Source of the DNA: Spirosoma fluviale
GTDB lineage: Bacteria > Bacteroidota > Bacteroidia > Cytophagales > Spirosomataceae
DNA: 64,000 nucleotides
NCBI GenBank assembly: GCA_945901025.1
Contig: CAMDJW010000003.1
Coordinates: forward strand, 43,337 to 107,336
Direction of reading: 5' to 3'
The notes beneath the pieces were generated by a model. The model was given only the letters and a program-made list of their open reading frames with translations, did no database searches and was not told the origin of the DNA. The translations under genes and the position numbers were made by a program. Below are positions 8,802 to 17,074 of the stretch, in pieces (within the stretch, counting starts at the first letter, position 1; every line of letters starts with the position of its first letter).

Positions 8802-9737
8802 ATGAAATTATTCGGTAAATATTTATTGGTTTTGGCAGTTTTAATTTCTGTGCAAGTTCAGGCACAGGAAAAACCTCGTGTTCAAAACCCTAATTCAATT
8901 CGTCCGATCGATGAAGAGGATGTTCACTACCGAGCACGCCTATGGCGCCGCATGGACTTGAACGAAAAAATTAATCAACCGTTTTTTTCGATCAACAACG
9001 AAATATCGAAATATTTAGTGGAGTGGGTGAAAGCAGGAGTATTGGTTCCATACAAAAATGATTCACTAACGGTTAAACTTTCAGCAGCGAATTTTATCGA
9101 AAATTTAAAAATGGAAGAAACGACAGGTGATGGAGAATTATCAGAGGCAGAACGTGCAGCTGGATTTGGAGGAGAAGTAGCCAAAGATGCTAAAAAACCT
9201 GAAACGAAAGGTGGCGCAGGAAGTGATGACGGTTGGGGCGCCGGTGGAGCAAAAGCAACGGCTGCAACTGCTGAGGTAGCGGCTAAAGATAATTTTGATG
9301 CGAAGGCTCCTATTTCTACCGTGGCTTATTATTTTCCTAAAGAACTTAGTATTATTGAAATAAAGGAAGATGCCGTGATCGACCGTAAAAGATCAAGATT
9401 ATATTTTGATATTCAGGCTCTAACGCTAATTGTTCCGGCGTCAAAAACAAAGGCTGGATTTGATAAGGCTGTAGCATCATTTAGGTATAAAGATGTTTAT
9501 AAGTTGTTCAGAAGTAATCCTGATTGTATATGGTTTAATTCTGAGAATGAAACCCAACACAAAAACATGGCTGATGCCTTCGATTTGCGTATGTTTCAAG
9601 CACGAATCATTAAGAAAGGAAATGCAGAAAATAAGTATTTGACAGATATGTTTGAAGGAGAGAAAGAAGGCTTATTAATGTCCCAATTGCTCGAATATAA
9701 ATTGCTAGAATTGGAACACGATTTGTGGGAAAATTAA
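8802..9737 (+). CDS. gldN: Gliding motility / type IX secretion protein GldN (PorN)
   Basis: This 311-residue periplasmic protein has a signal peptide (hydrophobic core about residues 7-18, cleavage likely after VQAQ). The family opening RPIDEEDVHYRARLWRRMDL and the C-terminal FRYKDVYKLF and DLRMFQARIIKKGNAENKYL are clear. GldN associates with GldK in the ring under the outer membrane. Between about residues 108 and 168 there is a low-complexity Gly/Ala/Lys/Glu-rich insertion (including GWGAGGAKATAATAEVAAK) between two conserved halves. The gene ends the operon and is followed by a strong terminator. Confidence 0.94.
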   Translation: MKLFGKYLLVLAVLISVQVQAQEKPRVQNPNSIRPIDEEDVHYRARLWRRMDLNEKINQPFFSINNEISKYLVEWVKAGVLVPYKNDSLTVKLSAANFIENLKMEETTGDGELSEAERAAGFGGEVAKDAKKPETKGGAGSDDGWGAGGAKATAATAEVAAKDNFDAKAPISTVAYYFPKELSIIEIKEDAVIDRKRSRLYFDIQALTLIVPASKTKAGFDKAVASFRYKDVYKLFRSNPDCIWFNSENETQHKNMADAFDLRMFQARIIKKGNAENKYLTDMFEGEKEGLLMSQLLEYKLLELEHDLWEN

Positions 9738-9758
9738 TAAAAATTTAAATAAAATCTA

Positions 9759-9782
9759 GGGATGTATATCATCCCTTTTTTT
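9759..9782 (+). terminator. Rho-independent terminator after gldN
   Basis: The perfect 6-bp stem GGGATG/CATCCC (9759-9764 and 9770-9775) has a TATAT loop and is followed by seven T. It closes the gldKLMN operon 21 nt after the gldN stop. Confidence 0.85.
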
Positions 9783-9901
9783 ATGTCATCAAAACTTGTT
9801 AAAGTATTATTCTTTGGATTATTTCAAGTTTAATTCTTGTTTAAATTCATTTTTTGAAGACTTAAATGTAAATTGCGATCAAATAAGTATAGATTAAATA
9901 T

Positions 9902-11368
9902 ATGTCGTATCAACGCAAAATCAAAATTGTTGCCACAGTAGGTCCTGCCTCCGAATCCAAAGAATCATTAATTCAATTAGCGAAAGCTGGGGTCAATGTA
10001 TTTCGATTGAATTTTTCTCATGGTACTCATGAAGATCATTTACAACGATTACTGACCATCCGTGAAATAAGCAAGGAGCTAGATTTAAACCTAAGTATTT
10101 TACAAGATTTACAAGGTCCTAAAATCAGGACCCAATTAGTTGAAAATAATGGAGTGGTTTTAGAAGCGGGCAAGCAATTGATTTTTGCGATGGATGAAAG
10201 TTTATTAGGTACCGCTGAAAAGGTGGGAACTACGTATACTTCCATGTATTTAGATGTGAATGTGGGCGAGCGTATATTAATGGATGACGGAAATCTTGAA
10301 GTTAAAGTGATATCAATCGATCCAGTTAAAAAGGAGGTAGTCACTGAAGTAATTTATGGAGGTATATTAAAATCTAAAAAAGGAATTAATCTCCCTGGGA
10401 CCAAGGTTTCTTTGCCTTGTTTGACACCGAAAGATGAAGCGGATTTGTACTTTGGTTTAGATCATGGTGTTGATTGGATTGCCCTTTCTTTTGTTCGTAA
10501 AGCGGCAGATATTTGGGACATAAAAGATAAAATAAAGGCATACGGTAAAAATACGCGTGTCATTGCTAAAATAGAGAAGCCTGAGGCGATTGATAATTTA
10601 GATGAGATTATAGAAGCAACGGATGCCATCATGGTGGCTCGTGGTGATTTAGGCGTGGAAATGGATGGTGCTATAGTTCCTTACCTTCAACAATTAATGG
10701 TTGAAAAGTGTACAGCTGCCGGTAAACCAGTCATTGTAGCTACTCAAATGTTAGAGTCAATGATCACAAACCCGGTACCTACTCGGGCTGAAACATCCGA
10801 CGTGGCGAATGCCGTTTTACAAGGTGCCTCGGCAACGATGTTGAGTGGGGAATCTGCGTCAGGTTCTTATCCGATTAAGGCGGTAGAAACCATGGCACAT
10901 ATTCATGAGATTGTTGAGCAACAACAAAATGAATTGGAAATTATTCGAGGGGATGAGGCGGCTATTTATTTTAAAAATCACTCATTAGCGGGCCAACAAG
11001 TTGCCCTGACGGATCGTTTGATTGCTGGAGCCTGCCGATTAGCTCGTGATTCTAAGGCTAAGGCCATTTTATGCATTACAAATTCTGGACATACAGCCTA
11101 TAGACTTTCTGCTCATAGACCTAAGGCCGATTTGTTTGTCTTTACATCGAACAAAGAGTTAATGACAACTATGGGTTTATTGTGGGGTGTTAAGGTATTT
11201 TTCTTTGACCCTTCTGCCGACAATGTGGAGCAAACCGTTGCTGCTATGGTGGATATGCTGAAAGGAAAGAAGCTATTATCAGCCGGCGATGTATTTGTCA
11301 CTACTTTGTCAATTCCAGCGCATCAAGGTAAAAAAACCAATACAGTTCAATTGGCTACCGTTGAATAA
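9902..11368 (+). CDS. pyk: Pyruvate kinase
   Basis: This 488-residue enzyme catalyses phosphoenolpyruvate plus ADP to pyruvate plus ATP. Family motifs run in order: KIVATVGPAS at the start, VFRLNFSHGTHEDH, DLQGPKIRT, the active-site block KIEKPEAIDNLDEII followed by MVARGDLGVE, and PVIVATQMLESM. The C-terminal regulatory domain (about residues 365-488) includes AKAILCITNSGHTA. All catalytic residues are present. It is followed after 30 nt by a PlsC-type gene and is probably co-transcribed with it and gldD. Confidence 0.97.
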   Translation: MSYQRKIKIVATVGPASESKESLIQLAKAGVNVFRLNFSHGTHEDHLQRLLTIREISKELDLNLSILQDLQGPKIRTQLVENNGVVLEAGKQLIFAMDESLLGTAEKVGTTYTSMYLDVNVGERILMDDGNLEVKVISIDPVKKEVVTEVIYGGILKSKKGINLPGTKVSLPCLTPKDEADLYFGLDHGVDWIALSFVRKAADIWDIKDKIKAYGKNTRVIAKIEKPEAIDNLDEIIEATDAIMVARGDLGVEMDGAIVPYLQQLMVEKCTAAGKPVIVATQMLESMITNPVPTRAETSDVANAVLQGASATMLSGESASGSYPIKAVETMAHIHEIVEQQQNELEIIRGDEAAIYFKNHSLAGQQVALTDRLIAGACRLARDSKAKAILCITNSGHTAYRLSAHRPKADLFVFTSNKELMTTMGLLWGVKVFFFDPSADNVEQTVAAMVDMLKGKKLLSAGDVFVTTLSIPAHQGKKTNTVQLATVE

Positions 11369-11398
11369 TTAGAGTTCAATCCCAGCATTTAACTCGAT

Positions 11399-12169
11399 AT
11401 GAAACGAAAGGAATCAAAGGTTAAACATTCGCTTTTAGTGATTTATTCCCTTTGGACTGCATTTTGGTTCATTTCGACTTTTTTACTTTTATATCCACTG
11501 ATGTTTATTTTTCTTCAAAAGTTATCTTGGAGAAGATATACGCATCGAATAGTCCGGTTTTGGGGTCAGTTGTTTTTTCTTTTTGCAGGCATGCGAATTC
11601 AAGTAAAACATCATTACAAGCCAGATCGTAAAAAGGTGTATGTTTTTTGCGCCAACCACTTCTCCTATTTGGACATTCCATTAATGGTGGTGATCATTAA
11701 AAATTACTTTTCATTTATTGGCAAAACAGAAATTAAAAAAGTTCCACTCTTTGGTTCTTTGTATGCGAGGCTTAATATTTTAGTCAATCGAAATGATCGT
11801 ATGAGTCGAGCTACTTCCTTAGGCCGTTCGATTAAAGCCTTACAGGCAAAAAGAAGTATCATTATTTTCCCTGAGGGCGGAATTGTTTCTAAAGAATTTC
11901 CGATCATGGGAAGGCCATTGATGGATGGTGCTTTTGTGATGGCCGTCCAGCAACAGGTTCCGGTAGTTCCCATCAGCTTTTTTAATAATCATTTATTGTT
12001 AAATGATCGTAATTTTTTGCTACGACCTGGCGTCATTAAAGTGGAAATTCACCCACCCGTGGAGACCTTGAGTTTAACGAATGAAGATGTACCTGTTCTA
12101 CGAGAGCGTGTTTTTGAGATGATACAAAATCCTATTTTAGCACATTATGGTATCGACGCACCTCAGTAA
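11399..12169 (+). CDS. 1-acyl-sn-glycerol-3-phosphate acyltransferase (PlsC family)
   Basis: This 256-residue membrane-associated acyltransferase has a strong N-terminal transmembrane region (about residues 10-38). The catalytic NHFSYLD (H-x4-D type, near residue 87) and the substrate-binding FPEGG (near residue 158) follow. The family transfers an acyl chain to lysophosphatidic acid to make phosphatidic acid; some members acylate ornithine lipids or other lysolipids, so the exact acceptor is not certain. Its last 23 nt overlap the start of gldD in another frame, suggesting translational coupling. Confidence 0.88.
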   Translation: MKRKESKVKHSLLVIYSLWTAFWFISTFLLLYPLMFIFLQKLSWRRYTHRIVRFWGQLFFLFAGMRIQVKHHYKPDRKKVYVFCANHFSYLDIPLMVVIIKNYFSFIGKTEIKKVPLFGSLYARLNILVNRNDRMSRATSLGRSIKALQAKRSIIIFPEGGIVSKEFPIMGRPLMDGAFVMAVQQQVPVVPISFFNNHLLLNDRNFLLRPGVIKVEIHPPVETLSLTNEDVPVLRERVFEMIQNPILAHYGIDAPQ

Positions 12170-12743
12170 ATACACCTTATTTTTATTTTTTCTTTCATGC
12201 ACTCAGGAAAAGGAGCAAAACAAATTTTCTGATGCGCCTAGGCCTAAAGGCTTTAACCGGATAGAATTACCCAGTGCTTCTTACGTTCCCTTAGAGAAAG
12301 GACATCCATTTGCTTTTGAAGTTTCTTCCTATGCAAAGGTTTTAAAGGATTCTGTTTCTTGGGCCGAACCTCATTGGCTCTATATTTATTATCCTCGCTG
12401 GGATGCCTTTATCCAATTGACCTACAAACCTCTGAATCAAAACACGAAGAAATTAGCTGCCCTAATTCAAGATGCGTATACACTCGCCTCTAAACACCAA
12501 GGAAAAGCCAGTGGAATTCAGGATTATGTGATGACGACTAAGTCTGGTCGGAAGGCAGGTTTAATTGAGTTAGATGGTGAAGTGGCCACTTCTTTTCAGT
12601 TTTATACGACGGATAGTACAAAGCATTTTTTACGAGGGGCTGTTTATGTGAAAACGGCTACGGCCAATGATTCCTTGGCGCCCATCATCAAATTTCTAAA
12701 ACAAGATGCCATTCATTTGATTCAAACGCTTGAATGGAAATAG
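12147..12743 (+). CDS. gldD: Gliding motility lipoprotein GldD
   Basis: This 198-residue lipoprotein has a short hydrophobic signal ending in FFLSC, giving a lipobox cysteine at about residue 18. The mature part begins with the GldD-like PRPKGFNRIELP and later has HWLYIYYPRWDAFIQLTY. GldD is required for gliding in Flavobacterium and is conserved with the type IX system; its molecular role is not settled. The gene overlaps the acyltransferase by 23 nt and lies apart from gldKLMN, downstream of pyk. Confidence 0.85.
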   Translation: MVSTHLSKYTLFLFFLSCTQEKEQNKFSDAPRPKGFNRIELPSASYVPLEKGHPFAFEVSSYAKVLKDSVSWAEPHWLYIYYPRWDAFIQLTYKPLNQNTKKLAALIQDAYTLASKHQGKASGIQDYVMTTKSGRKAGLIELDGEVATSFQFYTTDSTKHFLRGAVYVKTATANDSLAPIIKFLKQDAIHLIQTLEWK

Positions 12744-12792
12744 GCTTTTTTAGGCTTGTTGTTCCCCCATTCTTTCCGTTTCTTTGTAGTGC

Positions 12793-15294
12793 ATGAGTGA
12801 AATTAATCCTCTTTTTGAAAGTGAAGAATCAACTGTTTTTGTTGACGCTCTCCTTCCTTTGCCTATCCCTAGGCACTTTACTTACCGTGTTCCTAGGATT
12901 TGGGCGGAGGTAGTCCAATTGGGCCTAAGGATTGTCGTACCCTTTGGGAGTTCAAAAGTGCTTACGGCTGTGATTGTTTCCGTGCATCATCAACCACCCA
13001 AGCAATACCAAGCAAAATATATCTTAGAGATTTTAGATGAAGCTCCTTTAGTGACTGAATCTCAAATTAAATTATTCCAATGGGTGGCTGATTACTACAT
13101 GTGTTATCCTGGGGAGGTATTTCAAGTAGCCTTACCGGCTGGATTAAAAATTTCAAGTCAGTCTAAAGTTCAAGCACATCCGGAATTTTCAAACCTCCAG
13201 GATTTAAATGAAAAAGAATTATTAGTTTATCAATCTGTGGTCGAAAAGGGTTCACTCAGTTACGATGAGGTCGCTCGCATAGCCGAAGTGAAAAGTCCTT
13301 ATCACATTATTAAGTCATTGGTTGGACATTCAGCCGTGTTGATTTTTGATGAGCTTAAGGATCGGTACACGCCCAAAGTCATTCGTAAAATCAGATTATG
13401 TGTAGCATGGACGAGTCAAGACGCACTCACCGAACTGATTAAATTAATTGAGGATAAACCCAAACAAATTAATGTTTTGCTTCATTATTTGAAGTGTATT
13501 CCAGTTTTGCGTGATGCTGAATTAAATAATAAGGGGCTTGAAAAGTCAAGTTTTTCACAAGCGGGACTTTCAGAAAGCTCCCTTCAGACACTCATAAAAA
13601 ATGGGTATTTTGAAGTTTTTGAGGTCGTTGTTTCACGCTTTGGAACTAATGAAGATGATTTTATCCCCAGTTCATTTGACCTAAATGAAGCTCAAACAAA
13701 GGCCTATCAGTCCATTTTAACGCAGTTTCAAACGAAGGACGTTGTTCTGTTACATGGCATCACAGGAAGTGGAAAGACAGAGATATATATTCGATTGATT
13801 CAGGAAGCCTTGTCTAATGGGGACCAAGTGCTTTATCTGTTGCCTGAAATTGCGCTGACGACCCAAATCGTTTTTAGACTTAAAAAGATTTTTGGAGACC
13901 AAGTAGGTATTTATCATTCTAAATTTTCTGATAACGAACGTGTTGAGGTTTGGAAATCGATCGTTGAGGGTAAATATCCATTTGTGGTTGGCGTTCGGTC
14001 ATCCGTTTTTTTACCCTTTTCTCGTTTAGGATTAATCATTGTGGATGAAGAGCATGAATCATCATTTAAACAAGTGGATCCCGCTCCTAGATATCATGCG
14101 AGGGATGTGGCGATGGTACTTGCCGCTCAGCAGGGGGCCAAAGTTCTTTTGGGATCAGCGACTCCTTCGTTGGAATCTTATTATCAAGCCAAGCAAGATA
14201 AATATGGTTTAGTGGTTATCAAAGAGCGTTTTGGTACGGCCCAATTGCCTAACATGCAGCTGATTGATACCAAATATGCCAACCGCATGAAGCAGATGAA
14301 GGGTGGATTTTCTTTAGATTTAATCACTGTTCTACAAGAAAATTTTGATCAGGGGAAGCAAAGTTTATTATTCCAAAACCGAAGGGGTTATTCGCCTTAT
14401 ATTCAATGTCAAGATTGTGATTGGATCGCTTCTTGTAATCAATGCGATGTTAGTTTAACCTATCATGCGCGGGACCAAGAACTACGTTGCCATTATTGTG
14501 GATACAAAGAAGGCTTGTTGACCCGCTGTGCTGCCTGTGGAAGCACAAACCTTAAAACGATGGGCTATGGAACGGAAAAGCTAGAAGAGGAACTCCAATT
14601 ACATATTCCGGATGCTCGAATCGGAAGGATGGATTTAGATACGACAAGATCAAAGACGGCATTCAATAGTTTGTTGGCCGAAATTCAATCTGGAAATATT
14701 GACATTTTGGTAGGTACTCAAATGGTGGCAAAGGGTTTGGACTTTGAGGGTTTATCTACTGTGGCGATTTTTGATGCAGATCGTATCATTAATTTTCCGG
14801 ATTTTAGGGCCCATGAGCGTGGATTCCATTTAATTACCCAAGTGGCTGGTCGGGCTGGAAGGAGGGAGGTTCAGGGCCAAGTGTATATTCAAACGAATCA
14901 ACCTACTCACCGACTTTTTCAATTTATCTTGAATGGGGATTATGAATCCCTTTATTCAGAGGAAATTATTGAGCGCGAGGGCTATCATTATCCTCCATTT
15001 ACTCGATTAATTAAATTAACGCTTAGGCATTTAGATTCGATGGCCGTGGAAAAAGCTGCTTTTGAGTTAGGGAGTATTTTAAAAGAAAATTTTGGACATG
15101 GCCGGATTTTAGGTCCTGAGCGTCCTTTAGTCGAACGGATTCGAAATCAATATGCAATGGAGATATTAATTAAATTAGAAAAGGGTGTTTCTCTTGCTAA
15201 GTTTAAGGAAAATTTACGATCTATTTTGGACAAGGTACAAACCTCACCAGTTTGCAAAGGAGTTCAAATTATACCGGATGTGGATTGTCTCTAA
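12793..15294 (+). CDS. priA: Primosomal protein N' (replication restart helicase PriA)
   Basis: This 833-residue superfamily 2 DNA helicase has an N-terminal 3'-DNA-end-binding domain (FVDALLPLPIPRHFTYRVP). Walker A GITGSGKTE lies near residues 322-330 and Walker B DEEH near residue 418, followed by LLGSATPSLES. The zinc-binding insertion carries paired cysteines (CQDCDW, CNQCD, CHYCGYK, CAACGS). Helicase motifs V/VI appear as VGTQMVAKGLDF and QVAGRAGRR. PriA reloads the replisome at stalled forks. The stop is directly adjacent to the stop of the convergent nitroreductase gene, with no terminator hairpin visible. Confidence 0.97.
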   Translation: MSEINPLFESEESTVFVDALLPLPIPRHFTYRVPRIWAEVVQLGLRIVVPFGSSKVLTAVIVSVHHQPPKQYQAKYILEILDEAPLVTESQIKLFQWVADYYMCYPGEVFQVALPAGLKISSQSKVQAHPEFSNLQDLNEKELLVYQSVVEKGSLSYDEVARIAEVKSPYHIIKSLVGHSAVLIFDELKDRYTPKVIRKIRLCVAWTSQDALTELIKLIEDKPKQINVLLHYLKCIPVLRDAELNNKGLEKSSFSQAGLSESSLQTLIKNGYFEVFEVVVSRFGTNEDDFIPSSFDLNEAQTKAYQSILTQFQTKDVVLLHGITGSGKTEIYIRLIQEALSNGDQVLYLLPEIALTTQIVFRLKKIFGDQVGIYHSKFSDNERVEVWKSIVEGKYPFVVGVRSSVFLPFSRLGLIIVDEEHESSFKQVDPAPRYHARDVAMVLAAQQGAKVLLGSATPSLESYYQAKQDKYGLVVIKERFGTAQLPNMQLIDTKYANRMKQMKGGFSLDLITVLQENFDQGKQSLLFQNRRGYSPYIQCQDCDWIASCNQCDVSLTYHARDQELRCHYCGYKEGLLTRCAACGSTNLKTMGYGTEKLEEELQLHIPDARIGRMDLDTTRSKTAFNSLLAEIQSGNIDILVGTQMVAKGLDFEGLSTVAIFDADRIINFPDFRAHERGFHLITQVAGRAGRREVQGQVYIQTNQPTHRLFQFILNGDYESLYSEEIIEREGYHYPPFTRLIKLTLRHLDSMAVEKAAFELGSILKENFGHGRILGPERPLVERIRNQYAMEILIKLEKGVSLAKFKENLRSILDKVQTSPVCKGVQIIPDVDCL

Positions 15295-16020
15295 TTACCT
15301 TTTGAAAACCACATCTTCGTAAGGCAATCTAAATCGAGGACCCCATACACCTTCTTCCGTTCCTTTTCCTACGGCAATAATCATATTGATTTCGGCACCT
15401 GAAGGAAGATTTAGTGCTTTTTTGACTCTAACGGCATCAAATCCTTCCATGGGACAAGACTCTAATCCTTCGGCTGCAATGGATAGCATAAACGTTTGAG
15501 CAGCCAAAGCACAGGATTTATGTGCCATAACTCTTTGGTCTGCCTCTCCACCAAAACGCATGAATGGTTTTCTCATTCCCATCCAAATACAAATACATTT
15601 GCGAACAAAAGTGAAAATGCCAAAAGGATCTTGTCGGTATAAAAGAGGCATTAATTTACCATAATAATCCAAACCTCTTTTTTCCATTTTGGAGGGTTCT
15701 TTGCCTTGTAATGATTCTTTAATTCGATTTAGATTCCATTGAGCTCTAGACTTCCATAAATCTTTTCTAGTGACAAAAACGACTAAATGGCCTGGGTTTT
15801 TAGCAGCCGACTGGCCTAAACATAACGCGTGAAATTTCTCTTTTTTTTCAGGACTTTGGATCCAGTAAAATTCCCACAATTGCATGTTACTACTGTTGGG
15901 AGAAAGAATCGCTCTCTGTAAACTTTTTTCAATGATGTCATCTGCGACTATAAAATCGGGATCGAATCTACGATTGGATCTACGGCGTTGAACAATTTCT
16001 TCAAAATTTTCTGAGAGCAT
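15295..16020 (-). CDS. Nitroreductase family protein
   Basis: This 241-residue protein is likely an FMN-dependent oxidoreductase. The family start is visible as VQRRRSNRRFDPDFI, with SPNSSNMQLWEFYWI (about residues 37-51) forming part of the FMN pocket. The C-terminal half has AAQTFMLSIAAEGLESCPMEGFD, spelled here in two parts AAQTFMLSIAAEGLES and CPMEGFD, and a closing IIAVGKG. Such enzymes use NAD(P)H to reduce nitro compounds, quinones or flavins; the substrate cannot be read from sequence. It follows the TolB-like gene by 44 nt on the same strand and may be co-transcribed. Confidence 0.85.
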   Translation of the reverse strand: MLSENFEEIVQRRRSNRRFDPDFIVADDIIEKSLQRAILSPNSSNMQLWEFYWIQSPEKKEKFHALCLGQSAAKNPGHLVVFVTRKDLWKSRAQWNLNRIKESLQGKEPSKMEKRGLDYYGKLMPLLYRQDPFGIFTFVRKCICIWMGMRKPFMRFGGEADQRVMAHKSCALAAQTFMLSIAAEGLESCPMEGFDAVRVKKALNLPSGAEINMIIAVGKGTEEGVWGPRFRLPYEDVVFKR

Positions 16021-16064
16021 AAATGGGGTATAATTTCTCCAAAGATACGGATTAAATCGAAAAA

Positions 16065-16991
16065 TTAGGGTGCGATGTCCTCTAATTCATACCGGACATA
16101 GGCGAATTTTTTGCCATTAGGAGACCATGAAGGCACATTTATCGTTCCTTGCCCCCCATAGAATTCTTCTGTTAGGTCGGTTAGTTTTTTCGTTTTTAAA
16201 TTGAGTAACCTCAACTTAACTTGGTGCCCAAAGGGATGTTTGTCTGCTTGGTCTTTTACATAACTAATGACCGTTGCCACTTTTCCGTTGGGGCTTATGT
16301 GAGCAAACCAATTGGAATAATCGTCAAACGTCATTTGTTCCGGATTAGATCCATCGGCCGCCATTCTCCAAATTTGCATTTTACCCGTTCTGAACGAGTT
16401 CATGTAAATATATTTTCCATCGGGCGAATATTCAGGTCCATCATCTAATCCTTGGGCCTCTGTTAAGCGAATCTCTGGACCACCATTGGAATCCATGGCA
16501 TAAATATCAAAGTTATCATTTCTAGAGGCGCAATAGACAAATCTGGAACCGTCGGGTGATACCCCGTGCCAATAAGAAGGTGTTTTTTCAGTCAAAAGCA
16601 TCGGTTCTCCTCCTTCGCTAGATACTTTGTATACATAAGATCCTCCTTTTACATCGGGCTTGCCACTGGAAATAAATAAAGTTTTTCCGTCAAATGAATA
16701 TCCGTGATCATTGTTGGCTTTTTGAATAGTGCCCGTATTTAGTACGCCTAATTTTTCTCCGGTGGGACTAATTTTTTCTAATTTTCCAAGGCTATTGATC
16801 AATAGGAATTTACCATCTCTAGACCAGTTGGGCGCCTCAAAATGTCTATGTTCTCTTAAAATTAATTCTGATTTGCCCGTTTTTGAAGAATATACATATA
16901 GGGCACTGATTACTTTTTTCCCTGCTGGAATTTGTGCTAAGATGTTTTGCGCAACGACAAACATCATTAATAATGTTGTTATTTTTTTCAT
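16065..16991 (-). CDS. TolB-like beta-propeller (PD40 repeat) protein
   Basis: This 308-residue protein has a signal peptide (about residues 1-19, ending ILAQ). Repeated WD40-like PD40 units follow, seen as NWSRDGKFLL, YWHGVSPDGSRFVY, DGPEYSPDGKYIYMNS, FAHISPNGKVATV and PSWSPNGKKFAYV. It is probably a secreted or periplasmic six-bladed propeller. It lacks the N-terminal domain of true Tol-Pal TolB and no tol genes are nearby, so a Tol role is unlikely. It lies downstream of the susCD terminator and upstream of the nitroreductase gene. Confidence 0.8.
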   Translation of the reverse strand: MKKITTLLMMFVVAQNILAQIPAGKKVISALYVYSSKTGKSELILREHRHFEAPNWSRDGKFLLINSLGKLEKISPTGEKLGVLNTGTIQKANNDHGYSFDGKTLFISSGKPDVKGGSYVYKVSSEGGEPMLLTEKTPSYWHGVSPDGSRFVYCASRNDNFDIYAMDSNGGPEIRLTEAQGLDDGPEYSPDGKYIYMNSFRTGKMQIWRMAADGSNPEQMTFDDYSNWFAHISPNGKVATVISYVKDQADKHPFGHQVKLRLLNLKTKKLTDLTEEFYGGQGTINVPSWSPNGKKFAYVRYELEDIAP

Positions 16992-17019
16992 AGGTTTTTG
17001 TTTTGCATACTAATGTATC

Positions 17020-17046
17020 AAAAAAAAAGCAGGACTTGTGTCCTGC
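17020..17046 (-). terminator. Rho-independent terminator after susD
   Basis: On the minus strand the 7-bp stem GCAGGAC/GTCCTGC with an ACAA loop is followed by eight to nine T. It lies 28 nt after the susD stop and separates susCD from the TolB-like gene. Confidence 0.85.
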
Positions 17047-17074
17047 TTTTTTAATTTTTCAAAAACCTATGTGA

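Noticed and set aside
16065..16991. True TolB of a Tol-Pal system
   Set aside because: The N-terminal TolB domain is missing and no tolQ, tolR, tolA or pal gene is near; it only shares PD40 repeats.
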